Positions 1-5,561 of a DNA stretch of 7,802 nucleotides are shown piece after piece. The DNA is from Lentisphaerota bacterium. Its GTDB lineage: Bacteria; Verrucomicrobiota; Kiritimatiellia; JAAZAB01. The position numbers and the translations under genes are program-made. A model generated the notes under the pieces. The model had not been told where the DNA came from. It searched no databases and saw nothing but the letters and a program-made list of their open reading frames with translations. Numbering within the stretch: the stretch's first letter is position 1; each line of letters opens with the position of its first letter. The stretch lies in assembly GCA_016182435.1 (NCBI GenBank), contig JACPGN010000017.1:1-7802 (forward strand), in the 5' to 3' direction.

Positions 1-589
1 ACTCCTGGCTTTTAAGCCAGTCGGCGAATTGCCTGGCGTTGGCCGCTTGGGTGGCGTCCGTTGCCAGGCGATGGAGCGGCGGAGTTGACATTACCACGAA
101 GAGGCGATCCGGATGCTGGTCGAACACGTCCCGCATCGCCAGGTACCAGGTCTTATACTGGCCCAGGGTGGCGGCGTCGGGAATATTGGAAACCGGGAAA
201 CATGATTTGAAGGCAATGACCTGGTGGTTGGCAATTATGGTGTTGCGGCAGACGACCGCATCGTTCGCCACCGATGTCCAGAGATAATAGAGCCCATCCG
301 GATCGGTGTTGTCATTGGGGATATTGTAGCTTGACCCGGTGAATTCACCCTCCGGGTTCCGGAGGCCGGCATCGTTATAGCCTTGATCCCAGAAGGCGAA
401 GGCCGTTCCGTGCGCGGCGTTGTAACTCGCGATCGTGGCGCGCATGCCGCCGCCGATTATTCCATCGCCGGTGGAATGATGGAGAAAGAAAAGGTTGTTA
501 AGCGTGGCGGACCGGGCCGGGATAATGATCATAAACAGCGCCGGAACAACAAGGACATATTTCAGCCAACTATAATGGATGTTGAACAT
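1..589 (-). CDS. Exported SGNH/GDSL-like hydrolase, C-terminus beyond window
   Basis: This open frame starts at an ATG at 589 and has no stop for 196 codons before the left edge of the window. Residues 1-28 look like a signal peptide: a short basic N-terminus, a hydrophobic core around residues 11-23 (YVLVVPALFMIII) and a likely cut after ARSA. The mature start has the block LFFLHHSTGDG, with Ser39 a candidate nucleophile in the place of the GDSL block I serine. Further on are QVIAFKSCFPVSNI (123-136) and LFVVMSTPP (163-171), blocks I associate with uncharacterised SGNH-fold proteins. The catalytic Asp-His block expected near the C-terminus is outside the window, so activity cannot be judged. 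An AAGGAGG lies 4 bases before the start. The gene follows the amidotransferase-like gene by 28 bases and is probably co-transcribed with it. The substrate is unknown; a carbohydrate or ester acetyl group is possible but inferred only from the fold. Confidence 0.72.
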   Translation of the reverse strand, partial: MFNIHYSWLKYVLVVPALFMIIIPARSATLNNLFFLHHSTGDGIIGGGMRATIASYNAAHGTAFAFWDQGYNDAGLRNPEGEFTGSSYNIPNDNTDPDGLYYLWTSVANDAVVCRNTIIANHQVIAFKSCFPVSNIPDAATLGQYKTWYLAMRDVFDQHPDRLFVVMSTPPLHRLATDATQAANARQFADWLKSQE

Positions 590-593
590 AATG

Positions 594-600
594 CCTCCTT
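594..600 (-). promoter_or_regulatory. Ribosome binding site of the SGNH-like gene
   Basis: On the minus strand, AAGGAGG is followed by CATT and then the ATG at 589. This is a full-strength Shine-Dalgarno sequence, although its 4-base spacer is short. It lies inside the 28-base gap after the upstream gene's stop, and it decides the start of the partial hydrolase gene. Confidence 0.75.
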
Positions 601-617
601 GGTTGATATCTTTCTTT

Positions 618-1955
618 TCATAGACCCGGGATTGTCAGCGTTGTGGTCCAGAGGTAGTAGGCATCGGTCCGGCCCGCTGGGGCGGCCGCGAAATACAGGG
701 TGTATGTGTCAGGCTGGATGGCCGAGATCGGGATTCCTCCGCCAAACGTCACCGCCACCGGGTCCAGAACGCTTGCCTGCACCGGGACGAGACCTTCTGC
801 CATGGGTTGAAATGCGCCGTCCGGCCGTAGAATGTAAATGGTCGCCGGATCATCCGCGGCGGAATAACCGAAATACATGTCTACCGGCGTCATGAACTGG
901 TAGATCGAGATGGCGATGGCCAGTTCGTTGCCGTTGGTGGCGACCGGACCCAGACCGACCGGTCGGGCATCCGCCGGGGTGGCGCTACGGGACGGGGTAA
1001 CCACGGGGGTGCAAGCGAAGGTGGTCTGCCCCATCGGAATATCCATGATCGGGTTGGACTGGGGATAGGCCAACCAGGCAAGTAGGTACAGCGTAAAGTC
1101 CCAATCCGAACCCCTGTCGTTAAGTTGGTCTTCCCCGGACAGGGTGACACCGTCACGGGCGGAGTCCTCCTCGATTTCCGGGTGTGGCCCCGACAGGACC
1201 ACCCGGCCGGACCCGTATGGGAACGCGACGATCCCTGGCCGACCGTGGCTGGCGAACGAGGCGAGAACCGTGACAGGGTATTGCTCGAACCCAACGAAAC
1301 TGGGCCCACCGAGGAAAATAACATCTTCGGTGTACGGAACCGTTTTATACCGGCGGAGAATACTGTTGGCAGCGGTGAAGTTTAACGTCGTCATGGTCCA
1401 GTTGCCGGCGTAGTAGTCGGCGATGCTGTCCAAGTCGCCCATGGCGGAACCCGGGAATAGGTCCAGGTCATAACCGGCATCGTCGTCATACACCTTGTCG
1501 CCCCAGCTTACGGTATCGCACGCGAAATAGGCTCCGGCGCAGATCCCGAAGTACGCGCCACCGGATTGGACAAACGCGCGGATGCGGTCCTTGCCGGTCC
1601 GGTTGATCCAGTAATTGTAATAGGGAGCGTATCCGCCGGGCATCAGGATGATCTTGTACAGGCTGGAAAACTCCTGGAGGGACGTGTCCATGTCCCAGTA
1701 ATCGATTTCCTCGTAAGAGAGCCCGATGGTCACCAGCATGTTCCGGATGGCCGTTAAACCGTCCTGCCATGCGCCCTTGAAATACGGCGCGGTCGTGTCG
1801 TTGTACAACGCGACATCCGCGCCGTGCAGGGCTTGGCCCGCTCCGGCGAACCCGCAGAGGAGCGGCGCAGCCAGCAGGAGCGGAAAGTACCGCCCCCGCG
1901 CCGCCCAACAGCGCCGTCCCGGCCGCGGCGGCGCAGGCTTGTCGGAATTCGTCAT
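618..1955 (-). CDS. Exported glutamine-amidotransferase-like protein (BPL_N type) with C-terminal beta domain
   Basis: The 445-residue product has a long basic N-terminus, a hydrophobic stretch at residues 24-40 (PLLLAAPLLCGFAGAG) and a probable signal-peptide cut before GADVALYND. Residues 46-295 match the class I amidotransferase-like fold seen in the biotin-protein-ligase N-terminal (BPL_N) family. The visible blocks are ILMPGGYAPYY (103-113), the nucleophile elbow FGICAGAYFAC with Cys139, and SGPHPE with His258 and Glu260 completing the expected Cys-His-Glu triad. Residues 310-445 form a separate domain containing PVDMYFGYS, ATIYILRPDG, EGLVP and YYLWTTTLTIP. I recall this type of beta-sandwich tail in secreted proteins of several environmental bacteria; it has no known role. 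AAGGA lies 9 bases before the ATG and supports the start. The neighbour 28 bases downstream encodes another exported hydrolase-like protein. The substrate is unknown, and nothing here indicates real biotin ligation. Confidence 0.8.
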   Translation of the reverse strand: MTNSDKPAPPRPGRRCWAARGRYFPLLLAAPLLCGFAGAGQALHGADVALYNDTTAPYFKGAWQDGLTAIRNMLVTIGLSYEEIDYWDMDTSLQEFSSLYKIILMPGGYAPYYNYWINRTGKDRIRAFVQSGGAYFGICAGAYFACDTVSWGDKVYDDDAGYDLDLFPGSAMGDLDSIADYYAGNWTMTTLNFTAANSILRRYKTVPYTEDVIFLGGPSFVGFEQYPVTVLASFASHGRPGIVAFPYGSGRVVLSGPHPEIEEDSARDGVTLSGEDQLNDRGSDWDFTLYLLAWLAYPQSNPIMDIPMGQTTFACTPVVTPSRSATPADARPVGLGPVATNGNELAIAISIYQFMTPVDMYFGYSAADDPATIYILRPDGAFQPMAEGLVPVQASVLDPVAVTFGGGIPISAIQPDTYTLYFAAAPAGRTDAYYLWTTTLTIPGL

Positions 1956-1964
1956 GCGAACAGA

Positions 1965-1969
1965 TCCTT
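1965..1969 (-). promoter_or_regulatory. Ribosome binding site of the amidotransferase-like gene
   Basis: AAGGA on the minus strand lies 9 bases before the ATG at 1955. It sits only 6 bases downstream of the base of the leader hairpin at 1976-2002. Confidence 0.6.
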
Positions 1970-1975
1970 AATGCT

Positions 1976-2002
1976 CAGGTCGGCATCGCCTGATGCCACC
2001 TG
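1976..2002 (-). promoter_or_regulatory. Leader hairpin before the amidotransferase-like gene
   Basis: On the minus strand CAGGT-GGCATC, loop AGGC, then GATGCC-G-ACCTG form an 11-bp stem with a single bulged G and a tetraloop. It ends 6 bases before the AAGGA ribosome binding site, so in the mRNA it would be part of the 5' leader. A second, weaker stem (GGCCA/TGGCC) lies further upstream around 2018-2034. I do not recognise a known riboswitch. It may tune translation or mRNA stability. No T-run follows, so it is not an obvious terminator. Confidence 0.5.
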
Positions 2003-2083
2003 CCTGCCCAAGCGTCGGCCAGGGCAAATGGCCAGTAGCTTACCCCCACGCCCCCGAGTGCAACAGGAAAAAAAGTCAATTAG

Positions 2084-2131
2084 GGTCGTGTCTAAATCAG
2101 TCGTTTCTCAACAGCCACTTTAGACATGACC
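2084..2131. repeat. Inverted repeat with 13-base arms (TTTAGACAYGACC)
   Basis: The left arm GGTCGTGTCTAAA (2084-2096) pairs with the right arm TTTAGACATGACC (2119-2131) in 12 of 13 positions, with one G-T pair, around a 22-base loop. The left arm recurs in the same orientation after the propeller gene at 3422-3438: TAGGGTCGTGTCTAAAT against TAGAGTCGTGTCTAAAT, 16 of 17 identical. On the minus strand seven T residues follow the stem after 9 bases, which is too distant for a typical intrinsic terminator. It could be a small mobile repeat, a protein binding site or an end of a mobile unit. Confidence 0.65.
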
Positions 2132-2149
2132 TCAATGACCCTGACGCGC

Positions 2150-2177
2150 TTGACAACTATTGCGCGCCTGCTATATT
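2150..2177 (+). promoter_or_regulatory. Strong sigma70-type promoter of the propeller gene
   Basis: A perfect -35 hexamer TTGACA (2150-2155) is followed after 16 bases by TATATT (2172-2177), which is 5 of 6 to consensus. A TG one base before the hexamer (2169-2170) gives an extended -10. The predicted transcript would start near 2184, about 20 bases before the ATG at 2206. The promoter lies inside the pair of flanking TTTAGACAYGAC repeats. Confidence 0.7.
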
Positions 2178-2194
2178 AAAAACAAAAAACATAT

Positions 2195-2199
2195 GAGGA
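2195..2199 (+). promoter_or_regulatory. Ribosome binding site of the propeller gene
   Basis: GAGGA is followed by six bases and then the ATG at 2206, a normal spacing that supports this start. Confidence 0.65.
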
Positions 2200-2205
2200 C
2201 CTGTT

Positions 2206-3414
2206 ATGCAACTAACCCGAAATAACGCTCGGCTTAAGCCCCCGTCCAGGCGAGTTCTGGCTATGCTGGTCGCCAGTATGGCCACCACCGGCTTTTTGGT
2301 TCCCCGCTCTGCGGTCGCAATCGAGTTCGAAACCACGGTCTGGAACAAATACAATAATGCTACTTCGGCCCCCTCGGACACGATTTCGACCGATGGCCGT
2401 ATTCCTCTCGGCACCGCCGGTAAAGGCGATGTCATTGGTACTGTCTCCTCAGCCGTAATTAAGGATGGGAACACCTACAAAATGTGGTACTCAGGACGTG
2501 ACACCGCCAACTGGCGGATTTATTACGCAACTTCGCCGGATGGACTGGACTGGACCAAATATAGTAATGATATTCCGGCCAACTCGGACACGACTTCGAC
2601 CGCCGGACGTATCCCCCTCGGCACCGCCGGTAAAGGCGATAACGTACATGTTTCATACCCAGCCGTAATTAAGGATGGGAACATTTACAAAATGTGGTAC
2701 TCGGGATATGACAGCGCCAACTGGCGGATTTATTACGCAACTTCGTCGAATGGACTGGACTGGACCAAATATAGCAATGCTGTTCCGGCCAACTCGGACA
2801 CGACTTCGACCGCCGGCCGTATTCCCCGCGGCAACGACGGTAAAGGCGATGACAGGGACACCTACACCCCAACCGTGATTCAGGAAGATGCGAACACTTA
2901 CAAAATGTGGTACTCGGGACATGACGGCACAAACCAGCGGATTTATTACGCAACTTCGTCGAATGGACTGGACTGGACCAAATATAGCAATGCTGTTCCG
3001 ACCAACTCGGACACGACTTCGACCGCCGGCCGTATTCCCCGCGGCACCAGCGGTAAAGGCGATGACTATTATGTTGGATACCAAACCGTAATTAAGGATG
3101 AGAGCACTTACAAAATGTGGTACTCGGGATATAACAGCGCCAATTATCGCATCTATCATGCGACTTCGCTCGATGGATTGACCTGGACTAAATATAATAA
3201 TACTATTCCGACCAACTCGGACACGACTTCGACCGCCGGCCGTATTCCCATCGGCACCAGCGGTAAAGGCGATGACGTATATGTTTATGCCGTAACCGTA
3301 ATTAAGGATGGGAGCACTTACAAAATGTGGTATGGTGGCTACGATGGTGGCACCAATCGCATTTACCATGCCAGAAGTGTATCACCCGCCGGTACATTTA
3401 TCATATTTCATTAG
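2206..3414 (+). CDS. Exported five-repeat beta-propeller protein
   Basis: The 402-residue product begins with a basic N-terminus (RLKPPSRR), a hydrophobic core (VLAMLVASMATTGFLV) and a likely signal-peptidase cut after AVA at about residue 38. The rest is five repeats of 70-71 residues beginning at residues 46, 116, 186, 257 and 327. Each carries W[TN]KY, a GRIP-G--GKGD block, a V-IKDG-like strand, YKMWY[SG]G and RIY[YH]A-S. YKMWYSG and ATSPDGL-W resemble blades of five-bladed propellers of the GH43/GH32-like glycosidase superfamily. The last repeat lacks the W-T-K-Y strand that would follow it, while one stands alone at residue 46, as expected if the N-terminal strand closes the ring. I see no catalytic acid set that is unique to one blade, so it may be a binding or structural protein. 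The gene is monocistronic, with its own promoter and flanking repeats. In 60-base lines I counted, G+C is about 50%, well below the roughly 70% in a line of the oppF-like gene. Confidence 0.78.
   Translation: MQLTRNNARLKPPSRRVLAMLVASMATTGFLVPRSAVAIEFETTVWNKYNNATSAPSDTISTDGRIPLGTAGKGDVIGTVSSAVIKDGNTYKMWYSGRDTANWRIYYATSPDGLDWTKYSNDIPANSDTTSTAGRIPLGTAGKGDNVHVSYPAVIKDGNIYKMWYSGYDSANWRIYYATSSNGLDWTKYSNAVPANSDTTSTAGRIPRGNDGKGDDRDTYTPTVIQEDANTYKMWYSGHDGTNQRIYYATSSNGLDWTKYSNAVPTNSDTTSTAGRIPRGTSGKGDDYYVGYQTVIKDESTYKMWYSGYNSANYRIYHATSLDGLTWTKYNNTIPTNSDTTSTAGRIPIGTSGKGDDVYVYAVTVIKDGSTYKMWYGGYDGGTNRIYHARSVSPAGTFIIFH
2341..3380 (+). repeat. Five tandem 210/213-base coding repeats
   Basis: Repeat units begin with TGGA(A/C)C(A/T)AAAT at 2341, 2551, 2761, 2974 and 3184, a period of 210 bases except for one 213-base unit that has an extra codon. 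Units 2 to 4 are the closest at DNA level: positions 2724-2787 and 2937-3000 are identical over 64 bases. Synonymous sites are conserved too, which points to recent duplication or gene conversion rather than old divergence held together by selection on the protein. Confidence 0.9.
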
Positions 3415-3421
3415 GATCAAG

Positions 3422-3438
3422 TAGAGTCGTGTCTAAAT
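3422..3438 (+). repeat. Second copy of the TAGRGTCGTGTCTAAAT motif
   Basis: This 17-base sequence begins 8 bases after the propeller gene's stop codon and differs at one base from the copy at 2081-2097. Relative to the right arm of the upstream inverted repeat (TTTAGACATGAC, 2119-2130) it is inverted, so the gene and its promoter sit between inverted TTTAGACAYGAC sequences. No clear target-site duplication is visible outside them. Confidence 0.65.
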
Positions 3439-3551
3439 ATTCAAGATTTGGAACACTTCATGGACGGTAGTTTTGATTGCGCGCTCTTGCTGACGACACC
3501 TTTCCATCCGCCGCACCGCTTCGCTGACCGGGCAGGGAGTTACCAGGGCAC

Positions 3552-4511
3552 TTACAGTTTCCCGGCGAAATGGCAACGGCTGCTATGGCCCGGGCCGAGT
3601 TCGCGCTCTTCCGGCGCCTGCCGGCGGCAAAGCTCCTCGGCATAGGGGCAGCGGGGATGGAATGAACAACCCTCCACGGAAGCAGTGACGCTCGGCACTT
3701 CGCCTTGCGCGACCGTTGAGCGCTCGCGCGCGGCGCGCAATCCTCTATCAATATCCGGCACGGCGTTCAGCAGCGCCCTGGTATAGGGATGCGCCGGATG
3801 CGCAAAAAGCTCATCTGCCTCGGCCGCCTCGACGATCCGGCCGAAATACATGACCAGCACCCGCTCGCACATGTAGCGCACCACGGCCAGGTCATGGGCA
3901 ATAAAAAGATAGGCCAGGCCGCGCGAGAGCTGGAGGTCTTTAAGCAAGTTCAGGATTTGCGCCTGCACCGAAACATCCAGCGCCGAGACCGGCTCGTCGG
4001 CCACGATGAAAATTGGATCAAGGGCCAGGGCCCGGGCTATGCCCACGCGCTGGCGCTGGCCGCCGCTGAACTCGTGGGGGTAACGCTCGGCATAATCCGG
4101 TTCAAGCCCAACAGTCTGCAACAGGTCCCGCACCCGCTGCCGGCGTTCATCCCGGCGGCCTAGCCGGTGCACCGCCAGGCATTCTTCGATCGCCGCGCCA
4201 ACCGCCAGGCGCGGATTGAGCGAGCCATAGGGATCTTGAAAAATCATTTGCGCGCGGCGCCGGTAGCGGAACAGGTCGCGACGGCCAAGCGCCAGGACAT
4301 CCTGATTTTCAAACAGGATTTGCCCTTGCTTCGCCGGCGCCAGGCGCACCACGGCGTTGCCCAGCGTAGTCTTGCCGCAGCCGCTCTCGCCCACCAGGCC
4401 GACGCTTTCGCCCTGCGCCACCGTCAGCGAGACGCCGTCAACCGCGCGCACCTCGCGGCCATGACCCGCCTTGAACCGGACTTGCAGATCGGTTATTTCC
4501 AGAAGTGACAT
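3552..4511 (-). CDS. oppF: Oligopeptide/dipeptide ABC transporter ATPase, OppF/DppF-like
   Basis: This is one of the two cytoplasmic ATPases that power an oligopeptide or dipeptide importer. In the 319-residue product (from MSLLEITDL) Walker A is GESGCGKTT (41-49), the Q-loop glutamine is Gln92 (IFQDPYGSLNPR), the signature is FSGGQRQR (148-155), Walker B is IFIVADEP with Asp172 and Glu173, and the switch histidine is His206. The C-terminal oligopeptide/dipeptide extension has Cys282, Cys288, Cys295 and Cys313 in a CX5CX6C...C pattern, matching the iron-sulfur cluster site known in this subfamily. The frame is open up to 4754, but the start at 4511 fits family length and overlaps the end of the oppD-like gene by 19 bases, suggesting translational coupling. 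No terminator is obvious after the stop. The substrate may be peptides or another small solute; the symbol is by family, not by demonstrated substrate. Confidence 0.88.
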   Translation of the reverse strand: MSLLEITDLQVRFKAGHGREVRAVDGVSLTVAQGESVGLVGESGCGKTTLGNAVVRLAPAKQGQILFENQDVLALGRRDLFRYRRRAQMIFQDPYGSLNPRLAVGAAIEECLAVHRLGRRDERRQRVRDLLQTVGLEPDYAERYPHEFSGGQRQRVGIARALALDPIFIVADEPVSALDVSVQAQILNLLKDLQLSRGLAYLFIAHDLAVVRYMCERVLVMYFGRIVEAAEADELFAHPAHPYTRALLNAVPDIDRGLRAARERSTVAQGEVPSVTASVEGCSFHPRCPYAEELCRRQAPEERELGPGHSSRCHFAGKL

Positions 4512-5461
4512 CGCACACCATGTTCCGCGGTTATCATCGTCTCCAGAGGGTCCTCGACCGAGCAGCGCTTCTGGGCTTTCGGGCATCGCGGATGAAAGGG
4601 ACATCCCGAAGGCAAGCACCCTGGATTGGGCACGGCGCCCGGCAAAGGCCGGGCCATACGGGTCTTGCCGCCGCTCAAGCGCGGCACGGCGGCCATGAGT
4701 CCGCGCGTATAAGGATGCGCCGGCTGGAGCAGAACGTCCTGGGCCAACCCCCACTCCACGACGCGTCCGGCATACATGACGTTGACCCGCCGCGCCACGC
4801 CGGCCACCAGCGCCAGATTGTGAGTAATCAACAAGATCGCCATGCCGAGCTCGCCCTGCAAGTGCCTCAGCAGCTCGAGAATTTGGGCCTGGATGGTAAC
4901 GTCCAGGGCGGTGGTAGGCTCATCGGCCACCAACAGGCGCGGACGGCAAGCCAGGGCCATGGCTATCATGACGCGCTGCTGCATGCCGCCGCTGAGCTCG
5001 TGGGGATACGCCCTGCGGCGGCGTTCGGGATCGCTCAAGCCGACCCGGTTCAGCAGCCGGATAACTTCCTCATGGACGGCAAGGTCCCGGCGATGCAGAC
5101 GAAGCGCCTCGGCAATCTGCCAGCCGACCCGGAACACGGGATTGAGGGAAGTGGCCGGCTCCTGAAAGATATAAGCGATTTCCGCGCCGCGCATCTGGCG
5201 CAATTGCTTCTGATCAAAAGCCAGCACGTTGCGTCCGGCAAACCGGATACGGCCGCCGGCCACGTAACCGGGCGCGGCCACCAGGCGGGTCAGGGCCAGG
5301 GCGGTAACGCTCTTGCCGCAGCCGCTCTCGCCCACCAACGCGACGGTTTCGCCCGGCGCCACGGTGAACGACGCGCCGTTCACCGCCCGAATTGGCTCGA
5401 TCCTCGTCCGGAAAAAGACGCTGAGATTATCCACATCGAGCAAATAATTTTCCAGAGCCAT
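4493..5461 (-). CDS. oppD: Oligopeptide/dipeptide ABC transporter ATPase, OppD/DppD-like
   Basis: This is the partner ATPase of the OppF-like subunit and acts at the inner face of the cytoplasmic membrane. In the 322-residue product (from MALENYLLDV) Walker A is GESGCGKS (44-51), the Q-loop is FQEPATSLNP with Gln100, the signature is LSGGMQQR (156-163), Walker B is LLVADEP with Asp180 and Glu181, and the switch histidine is His214, in THNLALV rather than the more common THDLGVV. Cys287, Cys293, Cys300 and Cys318 give the CX5CX6C...C site of the C-terminal extension; Cys282 is extra. The frame extends upstream to 5530, but those extra residues would be encoded by the palindromic repeat, so 5461 is the better start. 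The ribosome binding site is weak. The 3' end overlaps the oppF-like start. It sits 100 bases after the HAD gene. Confidence 0.88.
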   Translation of the reverse strand: MALENYLLDVDNLSVFFRTRIEPIRAVNGASFTVAPGETVALVGESGCGKSVTALALTRLVAAPGYVAGGRIRFAGRNVLAFDQKQLRQMRGAEIAYIFQEPATSLNPVFRVGWQIAEALRLHRRDLAVHEEVIRLLNRVGLSDPERRRRAYPHELSGGMQQRVMIAMALACRPRLLVADEPTTALDVTIQAQILELLRHLQGELGMAILLITHNLALVAGVARRVNVMYAGRVVEWGLAQDVLLQPAHPYTRGLMAAVPRLSGGKTRMARPLPGAVPNPGCLPSGCPFHPRCPKAQKRCSVEDPLETMITAEHGVRCHFWK

Positions 5462-5489
5462 ATGATTAAGCCTGCGGCAACTGTTCCAT

Positions 5490-5550
5490 GTAGCCGCGGG
5501 CGTAAGCCCGTGGCCGCTGGAAGAATCCACGCCCTCACGGGCGCGGCTAC
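5490..5550. repeat. REPIN-like pair of inverted GTAG-headed palindromes
   Basis: Two 24-base units face each other: one on the plus strand at 5490-5513 and one on the minus strand at 5550-5527, separated by 13 bases. Both begin GTAGCCGCG and end CGTGG. Each folds into a stem of about 8 bp with a GNRA-type loop: CGGGC-GTAA-GCCCG in the first and CGCCC-GTGA-GGGCG in the second. The two units differ at five positions; four of these are two compensatory G-C to C-G swaps, and the fifth keeps the loop in the GNRA class. The two heads also pair with each other over 9 bp (GTAGCCGCG with CGCGGCTAC). A conserved 5' GTAG before an imperfect palindrome, in inverted pairs, is the hallmark of REP/REPIN elements mobilised by RAYT transposases. 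It lies between the HAD and oppD-like genes and could also stabilise or trim the mRNA. Confidence 0.75.
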
Positions 5551-5561
5551 CCGGACCAAGC

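Larger units (their letters stand above)
1956..2205. other. Divergent intergenic region, 250 bases
   Basis: This gap separates the minus-strand amidotransferase-like gene from the plus-strand propeller gene. It holds the leader hairpin (1976-2002), a run of seven A residues (2068-2074), an inverted repeat (2084-2131) and the plus-strand promoter (2150-2177). I find no convincing -10/-35 pair for the minus-strand gene: a TTGACT on the minus strand at 2079-2074 has only GC-rich sequence at the expected -10 distance. No RNA gene or further coding region is recognised. Confidence 0.6.

Noticed and set aside
383..895. A 170-codon plus-strand open frame
   Set aside because: It is antisense to the two exported-protein genes, crosses their junction and has no domain or ribosome binding site support.
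1956..2060. Riboswitch (for example cyclic-di-GMP or cobalamin type) in the amidotransferase leader
   Set aside because: Hairpins are present, but I could not match the conserved core sequences of these classes on either strand.
2068..2131. Intrinsic terminator on the minus strand (stem plus T7)
   Set aside because: The T-run begins 9 bases after the stem, the loop is 22 bases, and no minus-strand gene lies upstream for it to end. A repeat explains it better.
2653..3369. A 238-codon minus-strand open frame with internal repeats
   Set aside because: Its repeats are only the antisense image of the propeller repeats. The plus-strand gene has a promoter, ribosome binding site and signal peptide.
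2341..3380. Possible CRISPR-like array
   Set aside because: The period is 210-213 bases with repetition across the whole unit, and the units are in-frame coding sequence, not short repeats with unique spacers.
2119..3437. Complete insertion sequence
   Set aside because: The bracketed segment encodes no transposase, and no matching target-site duplication is visible outside the TTTAGACAYGAC copies.
4512..4754. An 81-residue N-terminal extension of the OppF-like protein
   Set aside because: The frame is open, but the extension lies within the OppD-like coding sequence, resembles no transporter domain, and the family normally begins at MSLLEITDL.
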